A stretch of 64,000 bases of DNA from NCBI GenBank assembly GCA_016748015.1, contig JAAOMT010000468.1, forward strand, positions 412,998-476,997, read 5' to 3'. Shown piece after piece: positions 58,323 through 64,000 of the stretch (position 1 is the first letter of the stretch; each line of letters starts with the position of its first letter). The position numbers and the translations under genes are program-made. The DNA is from Geosiphon pyriformis (Eukaryota; Glomeromycota; Glomeromycetes; Archaeosporales; Geosiphonaceae). The notes beneath the pieces are model-generated. The model made no database searches and had not been told where the DNA came from. It was given only the letters and a program-made list of their open reading frames with translations.

Positions 58323-59835
58323 ATTATAAGTATTAATTTACAGATTAATATATTATCTAATTATTTATAATACTATATATAAACTAAAATACAGTTTTAA
58401 TAAAAGCCAATTTAATTTAAAAAAAATACCAAGTATTAAAATAAAAATTATTTATTCAATAAATTTTTAATAACTAATTAAAGACAATATTAATAAAAAA
58501 CAAAAAAATATAACTTTAATTTCTATTTAATTAAATTAATTCTTAAGATTAAATAATTTAATAAGTTAATAAATTAAAAACATATGTAAAAAAATGTTTT
58601 ATTTTGTTTTTAAAATCACTAAAAATTGGTTAAAAATTAATATATTAAGAAATATAATCAAAAATTAATCCAAATTTAAATTAGTTAATATATTTTTATT
58701 ATTATTATTTAAAACAAAAAAATTATTTATTTATAATTATAATGTAATTAAATATTATATTTAATACAAATAATACAAAATTAATAAGAAAGACAAAAAA
58801 AATTAACTTTAAAATTAAAAATTTATTATTAAAAATACCAAAAAAAAATTTTAAATTTTAAAAGAGTTGTTATTAAACATAATAAAATTTGAAAATTTGT
58901 TTTTTAATTGTTTTGGTTTTTTTGGTTATTTAAACAATAGTAAATAAACAAAAAAAACTTAATTACTAATTTTTTATTAAATATTTTAAGACTTTTAAAA
59001 GAAACAAAAATTACATTAAAATTATTTAAATGGGATTTTTTTAATAAAAAAACTTTTAATTAAAAGTAAAAAAATGGGTTTAAATTAACAAAAAACCAAA
59101 TTAATTTATTTAAAAAAAAATATTTTTATAAAATACTATTAAATAGTTTTTATAATTATAAAAAATATTATTATTTACTTTAAGTAATAAAAAAATTATA
59201 ATTTTTTTATTTTTTGTCTTAGTTGTAATTATAAAAATATAAAAAAAAAGTTAAATTTATAATAAGTTTTTATAATTTAAAGTATTTAAATATTAAATAT
59301 ATTAAATAAAAAATAAAAATATCCAATTATGTTTTTTTATGTGTTTTAAATACAGCTAAAAAATAGGTTATTATTAATAAATATATATATAAATAGATTT
59401 TTATGTTAAAAATATTATTATTATTGTAATTTTTGTATTTTATTAAAAATATTATTATTATTTACATAATAATAATTAAGAAATTTAAAAACTAATATAA
59501 TAAATTTTAAAAGTTTTTATTTTTCAAATTGGTTTTTATTAATATTATAAAGTTTGTTTATAAGTTAATAATTTGTTATTAAAATTATATTTGAATTTTT
59601 AATGTTAAATTAAGATTTAAATACAAAAAATTAGATTTAATTAATAATAATAATTTTATAATTGTTAATATTATTAAGTATTTATGTATTTATAATAAAA
59701 GTAATATACATAAAATTGGGTTTTTTAAAAGATTATTATTTTATTTTGGTCTTAAAAATAATGTTTATATAGTTTTTAAAACTTTTTTTAATAATATAAT
59801 AATAAAAACATAGTATAATTTTAATTAATTAAAGT
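58323..59835. other. AT-rich region (~1.5 kb), no gene seen
   Basis: Homopolymer-rich A/T sequence with no open frame of interest. The texture resembles decayed retroelements and a few blocks (for example TTTGGTCTTAAAAATAATG near 59749) echo ORF1-only elements, but I cannot support an alignment. Confidence 0.45.
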
Positions 59836-59950
59836 AGTTAGTTATATATAACAAGAACGTAAATTATACTTAATTTAAATTTATTTGTTAATTATTATTA
59901 AATAAAAATTAGACCATATTTGTTATTGTAAATAAAAAATAAAAAAAAAG
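59836..59950 (+). repeat. Relic of a LINE-type 3' tail
   Basis: AAGTAGTTAGTTATATATAACAAG, then TTATACTTAATTTAAATTTA, then a TAGACCATATTTGTTA block and an A-rich end follow the landmark order of the tails at 22975-23085 and 58196-58312, with nearly all C and G replaced by T and A. Confidence 0.55.
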
Positions 59951-60270
59951 TTTAATTTTTTTTAATTATTATATTATAAAATGGTTTATTTTATATTTAT
60001 AATTATTCTAAATTGTTATAATTGTTTAATAACTTAATTTTAATGTTTACAATTATTATTAACTTGAAAAATTTTTGGGTTGAACATTTTTTATTATCAA
60101 AACAAAAACAATAATATAATAAATATTTGTTTTTAAATACCAATTTGCAAAATTTTGTAATTATCTGTTCAACACAATTTTTAACATAATTTTATTAATA
60201 AATATTTTTAACAAATATAATGCTAATTTAAACAAAAATTTTGTTTAATAAATTAAATATAAATTATTAA
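59951..60270. other. AT-rich region, no gene seen
   Basis: Continues the A/T-rich relic zone to the edge of the gene-bearing segment; no repeat unit or open frame recognised. Confidence 0.45.
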
Positions 60271-60331
60271 TTTGTATACTTTTTTCAGAATTGGTATTTT
60301 TAAGACGATTTTGTTTACTTCATCAATTTCG

Positions 60332-60446
60332 TTCATTTTGTTTACTTCATTTCATCCAATTTTGTTCATTTTGTTTACTTCATTTCATCCAATTTTGTTC
60401 ATTTTGTTTACTTCATTTCATCCAATTTTGTTTACTTCATTTCATC
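60332..60446 (+). repeat. 33-bp tandem repeat (three full units and a partial)
   Basis: Units start at 60332, 60365 and 60398, each TTCATTTTGTTTACTTC plus ATTTCATCCAATTTTG, followed by a partial unit from 60431. The units are virtually identical, unlike the drifting sequence around them. An ORF through the array would give an 11-residue Phe/Leu/Ile repeat, but no start context or homologue supports a protein. Confidence 0.85.
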
Positions 60447-60494
60447 TATTTGCTAAACCCAAACAATAAATTTAAAATTCAAAGATTAGAAGTC

Positions 60495-60591
60495 GGTTCT
60501 GGAACTGGTTTGTCAAAATGAACCAATTCTCTGAAAGTTCCAAAATCGGGGCCGAAGAAACTGAGTTTCTGAACCGGTTAATTAAGGAACC
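60495..60591. repeat. Short inverted-repeat element (MITE-like, ~97 bp)
   Basis: Bounded by GGTTCTGGAACTGGTT on the left and AACCGGTTAATTAAGGAACC on the right, with GAACC/GGTTC words between. The ends are imperfect inverted repeats. It is G/C-richer than its surroundings and lies 12 bp upstream of the TATA box of the hydrolase gene. Confidence 0.5.
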
Positions 60592-60602
60592 GCCCCCATC
60601 CC

Positions 60603-60611
60603 TATATATAA
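60603..60611 (+). promoter_or_regulatory. Probable TATA box of the hydrolase gene
   Basis: TATATATAA lies 62 bp upstream of the start codon at 60673, in the transition from repeat DNA to genic DNA. Spacing suits a start of transcription near 60635-60645. Confidence 0.5.
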
Positions 60612-60672
60612 CAGACCTGTTGTATGAGGTTTTTATCAGTTTTGGAAGGGTAATAAAGGTTTAAAAAATAAG

Positions 60673-61539
60673 ATGCTTTTTAAATTATTTAAAAACTTCA
60701 TACTACTCACCAGTTTTGCTTATGTTACATCGGCTATGTATTCTGATATATTTTATCTTGACTCTGCTCGCGACCCCCAACATACGCTCGACCTTTATAT
60801 ACCACCCATAAACAATAATAACAACTCAGTCAGTCGTCCACCTATTTTGGTTTTCGTTCACGGAGGTGCTTGGTACAGTGGAGATAAAAAAGATAACAGC
60901 GATTTATTGGAAAAACTTTCAACCATCGGGAATATAGCAGTTGCTTCTGTCAATTATCGTTTAACCAGTAAAGAAAATGGTATAAAGAACCCTGCACATG
61001 TACAAGATGCAGCAGCAGCAGTGAAATGGGTCTCTCAAAATGGGGATAAATATGGGTACCAGGAAGATAAAATTTATCTTTCTGGTCATAGTGCCGGTGG
61101 ATTTATAACAGCACAACTAATCTTTTTGCCAGAATATCTTGGAAATTTAGATCCAGATATTTCAAACCGGCTTCGTGGAGTAATTGGCATTCAAGGGGTT
61201 TATGACATCCCGAACTTTCTACGAAGTGACGAGAGATATGAGCAAATTGTAATACCGGCCTTTGGAGAAGATGAATCATTACAAAGAGCAGCTTCTCCTC
61301 AATATCAACCTGATTCCACGAAACCTAAAATTATTTCTCCTCCCTATTTGATCATTCACTCTCTTGACGATACGCTTGTCAGATTGGATCAAGCAGAAAA
61401 TTTTTATCAACATATTCTTGATCAAGGAGCTGCAACATCAAATGTACAGCTTGAAACCTCTTTAAAAGGAGATCATTATGAGATTCTAAAAACCGATGCA
61501 TTAATTCATAGAATGGTCCAATTTATTTCAAACAGTTGA
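60673..61539 (+). CDS. Secreted alpha/beta hydrolase (kynurenine-formamidase/carboxylesterase-like)
   Basis: An intact 288-residue single-exon ORF. Residues 1-21 look like a signal peptide (basic start, hydrophobic core ILLTSFAYVTSA). The alpha/beta-hydrolase core shows the oxyanion motif HGGAW (63-67), the nucleophile elbow GHSAGG (138-143, Ser140), a candidate acid Asp232 or Asp233 (HSLDDTL) and His268 (GDHYEIL). The HGGAW plus GHSAGG pair is typical of ester- or amide-hydrolysing relatives of kynurenine formamidase and of prenylcysteine methylesterase-like proteins; the substrate is not predictable. Start chosen as the first ATG behind the TATA box and the signal peptide follows it. No mutated codons, in contrast to the repeats. 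Likely exported or endomembrane. Confidence 0.92.
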   Translation: MLFKLFKNFILLTSFAYVTSAMYSDIFYLDSARDPQHTLDLYIPPINNNNNSVSRPPILVFVHGGAWYSGDKKDNSDLLEKLSTIGNIAVASVNYRLTSKENGIKNPAHVQDAAAAVKWVSQNGDKYGYQEDKIYLSGHSAGGFITAQLIFLPEYLGNLDPDISNRLRGVIGIQGVYDIPNFLRSDERYEQIVIPAFGEDESLQRAASPQYQPDSTKPKIISPPYLIIHSLDDTLVRLDQAENFYQHILDQGAATSNVQLETSLKGDHYEILKTDALIHRMVQFISNS

Positions 61540-61830
61540 AATTTTTGATATGAAATTTTTTTTAGATTAACTTCTGTATGAAGCTTTAATACCAAGAATT
61601 GGTTATTTGATAGTGTGTTGCAGTAAGAATATTAAATCTCGATGTTATCGGCCATTTATCATGGTAACTTGGAAAACATGCTTATTTTTATCACTGGGTG
61701 ACGATGAAATTCCAAAGGGGGTAATCAGTTATAGGGAACTTTGTTGATTATTTCTTATTGTAGTGAATGCGTTAACATCCTTTACCACAGAAAGAACCCG
61801 TAAATCTTTGAATTCACAGTGTAATCAACA
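61540..61830. other. Intergenic region between hydrolase and actinin-family gene
   Basis: About 290 bp containing the 3' end of the hydrolase transcript and the promoter/5' leader of the next gene. No clear TATA box or regulatory motif was recognised; base composition is less A/T-extreme than in the repeat zone. Confidence 0.55.
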
Positions 61831-64000
61831 ATGACTCAACCTTTTAAAGTAACACCGGCTTCGCAAATGGTGGTAGAGGATACTGGTATTTCCTCGAAAT
61901 TTGAAGTTTAACTTCTCAAGTTTGAAAGGAATTTTGTTGAAAAGGTTAAATTTGATTTTTTTTAATAGCCAAAGTAATGGACCGAACTTGGGAAACCATT
62001 CAAGAGAAAACCTTTACAAAATGGTGCGAAAGCTCTGATATTATATAGAAATTGGATTTATGTATTTATACGGAAATTTTTCTCAGAGGCGCAACCTTTT
62101 AGTAGATGATAGTTTGGTTCCAAATTATCAAATCACTTTGTAAAAGAATATCGGGCCTTTTTTCGTGCTTCTTCTTTTCAATGGAAACAATCTTTATGAT
62201 GGTCATCTCCGCATTTGAAAATTTCACAATACATGATCCAATATATGCTTTTAAAAAAATTAGAAATCTCACAAACCTTCATTCAGACTTCTAATTAATG
62301 ATTCCCTTTTAATAATCAATAAATTTTTTTAATTTCATATTTTAAAATCTCAATTCCTCTAGGGTGAACAGCAAGCTTGCTCTCAAGACGATACCCCCAA
62401 TCGGTGATCTAAATTCAGAGATGTCAGATGGCGTGCGTCTGATTCAACTTTTGGTGAGCTATCTTTGTCTCGCCCGATCACCTAAAAAGCCAATCTTCGT
62501 GCCATGAAGTGTGAAGACGGTTTGATGTCTTTTTACGTTATGCTAGGTGGTTTTGGGATGTGGCATTATTAGTATAGATATTTTGAAAAAGAATAACAAT
62601 AGACGATATTGGTGCGATGAAAGAGAAGCTATTTGTCGACTTTCTTTTTTATTCCGAGATTCCCATAATGAATATCTTTATAGAATTCATCGATCCTGAA
62701 ATATTTCTTTAATCAATAATCAAATATTTCGATATTTTTCAATAGGAAATTATCGGAGACATATCTTTTGGCAAATATAACAAAAATCCAAGAATGCGTA
62801 TTCAAAAGGTGGAAAATGTAAATAAGGCTTTAGAATTTATAAAGCATCGTAATGTTTCTCTGACTAATATTGGTGCTGAAGGTAAACTACACTATCATCA
62901 AATTCAAAGGGACGAAACTAATCAATCTCTTTAATATTATCGGGATGATACAACATAAGTTTAATGAATTTCATATTTTTTCTAATATTAATTCTTGAAA
63001 TTTCTAGATATCGTTGATACCAATTTAAAACTTATACTCGGAATGATTTGGACCATTATCTTAAGATTTACAATTGCCGATATAAGGTGTCTTATAAGTG
63101 ACCTTCAATTTATTGTACCAATTTCGATTTTAAATCCTTGTCGATGGTTTTTTGTTTTATTACAGTGAAGCCGGTCTCACGGCTAAGGAGGGTCTCTTGC
63201 TATGGTGTCAACGCAAGACTGCCCCGTATTCTGATGTTAATGTACGCGACTTCACCTATAGGTATTCCGAATTGCGTATCACCTAGAAAAAATATAAAAT
63301 TTCAATTTACATTGATAAACTTTTTCCTTTTCATCAATACTAAGTTGGTCGGATGGCTTGGCTTTGTAAGTGAGGTTGTTTGATTTATTTTTAAGATTTC
63401 CATCGAATTATTTTTCAATATGAATTCATTATATGTTTTATTGAACAGTTGTGCTTTAATTCATCGACATCGTCCCGATTTACTTGATTACCACGCGTTA
63501 GACAAGGTGAATACACTTAATGAGTTAACAGCCTTGAAGTAATTTCAAGAAAATTTTTTCATTCATCAAAAATTTCTCAATCTATCCAGGGTGATCGTCA
63601 TAGGAATACCGCCCTGGCATTTGATGTTGCTCAAAAACATCTTGAAATCCCTGTAAATCAAATAATTTGATCATGATCCATTTTCTTTTAATTTGAATTC
63701 CACTTGAGATGCTGAAATGTTTTTGACATCCATAATTAGAAACTTTTGGATGTTGAGGATGTTTGCGATATTTCAAAGCCTGATGAACGTTCAATAATGA
63801 CATATGTAGCTCAATACTTTCATGCTTTTTCAGCATTAGGTAAGACTAATCATTTATCTTGGTTAGATGGTAAATAGTAGATGATATTTACATCCAATTT
63901 TGTCTCTTATAGACAAAGTTGAAATTGCCGGCCGAAGAGTAGCCAAATTTGCTGAAGTGATGCAGTCAGTTTGGGATATGGAACATGATTATGAACGACG
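61831..64000 (+). CDS. Alpha-actinin/spectrin-family actin-binding protein, N-terminal part (11 exons seen, runs off the window)
   Basis: Exons by GT-AG junctions and frame: 61831-61885, 61969-62023, 62363-62453, 62746-62881, 63008-63086, 63166-63261, 63345-63365, 63449-63506, 63590-63652, 63740-63839, 63913 to beyond 64000. The joined frame is open throughout. It gives two tandem calponin-homology domains: the first from TFTKW/VNSKL to [10 protein letters not shown], the second from [10 protein letters not shown] through [20 protein letters not shown] to [11 protein letters not shown]. The beginning of the rod follows ([17 protein letters not shown]). Such tandem CH pairs bind F-actin; alpha-actinin crosslinks filaments. 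The first ATG at 61831 is in frame with a short N-terminus. The later part (rod, EF hands) is outside the window, so spectrin-like relatives are not excluded. Confidence 0.92.
63345..63365 (+). other. 21-nt microexon in the second CH domain
   Basis: Flanked by AAG (acceptor) and GTAAGT (donor). It supplies seven codon equivalents of the conserved WSDGLAF block; without it the CH2 core would miss its Trp and Asp-Gly and the flanking exons would lack the conserved link between FTYS and CALIHRH. Confidence 0.85.

Noticed and set aside
60272-60521. Protein with an 11-residue Phe/Leu-rich repeat
   Set aside because: Explained by the 33-bp tandem DNA repeat; no start context and no homologue recognised.
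62106-62294. Small ORF of 62 codons upstream of the first CH exon
   Set aside because: It lies inside the first long intron (62024-62362) of the actinin-family gene and has no recognisable content.
63582-63836. Minus-strand ORF of 84 codons at the right edge
   Set aside because: Antisense to exons 63590-63652 and 63740-63839 of the actinin-family gene.
1-64000. tRNA or rRNA genes
   Set aside because: I looked for cloverleaf-like A/B-box sequence and rRNA signatures and saw none; a dedicated tRNA scan would be decisive.

Overview
This is eukaryotic, strongly AT-rich nuclear DNA. The only healthy genes are an intronless secreted hydrolase and an intron-rich alpha-actinin/spectrin-family gene with short GT-AG introns, both at the right edge. 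Everything from 1 to about 60,240 is mutated retrotransposon DNA. The LINE and Ty3/gypsy proteins look like families I recognise from arbuscular mycorrhizal fungi (Glomeromycotina, Rhizophagus type), so I infer a Rhizophagus-like genome; no rRNA or species marker confirms this. Layout: 341-4,309 is a minus-strand ORF1-only LINE-type element split by two LTR-like insertions. 4,440-11,294 is full-length LINE A (minus). 12,091-19,738 is full-length LINE B (plus), split by a solo LTR. 20,822-23,100 and 30,631-32,870 are two more ORF1-only elements (plus), on either side of full-length LINE C (23,468-30,128). 33,080-35,443 holds relics, a solo LTR and the 3' part of LINE E. 35,444-50,930 is an internally deleted gypsy element inserted into LINE E, itself split by a more complete gypsy element (38,730-48,841). 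LINE E ends at 50,931-51,283, followed by full-length LINE D (51,441-58,322). 58,323-60,270 is AT-rich relic DNA. The two genes occupy 60,603-64,000. How the parts work: the LINEs encode ORF1 (RNA-recognition-like fold plus CCHC knuckle) and ORF2 (apurinic-type endonuclease, reverse transcriptase, RNase H, C-terminal zinc-binding motif). In three of four copies the two ORFs overlap by exactly ATGA, which suggests coupled translation. The gypsy polyprotein reads gag, protease, a Cys-rich segment, dUTPase, RT/RNase H and integrase, then an extra ORF before the 3' LTR. The ORF1-only elements have constant ends and a LINE-like 3' tail but no endonuclease or RT, so they look like non-autonomous partners of the LINEs. 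All element ORFs carry dense G-to-A and C-to-T changes: Trp and Gln codons become stops, Gly becomes Arg, Glu or Ser, and catalytic Asp becomes Asn. Every LINE copy with a readable RT has lost at least one catalytic Asp, and the inner gypsy has lost its protease, RT and RNase H Asp residues. I infer that nothing here is autonomously active and that a RIP-like or methylation-deamination process has acted on the repeats. Coordinates of elements are judged by eye from shared ends and are good to within about 10-20 bases unless a target-site duplication is given.
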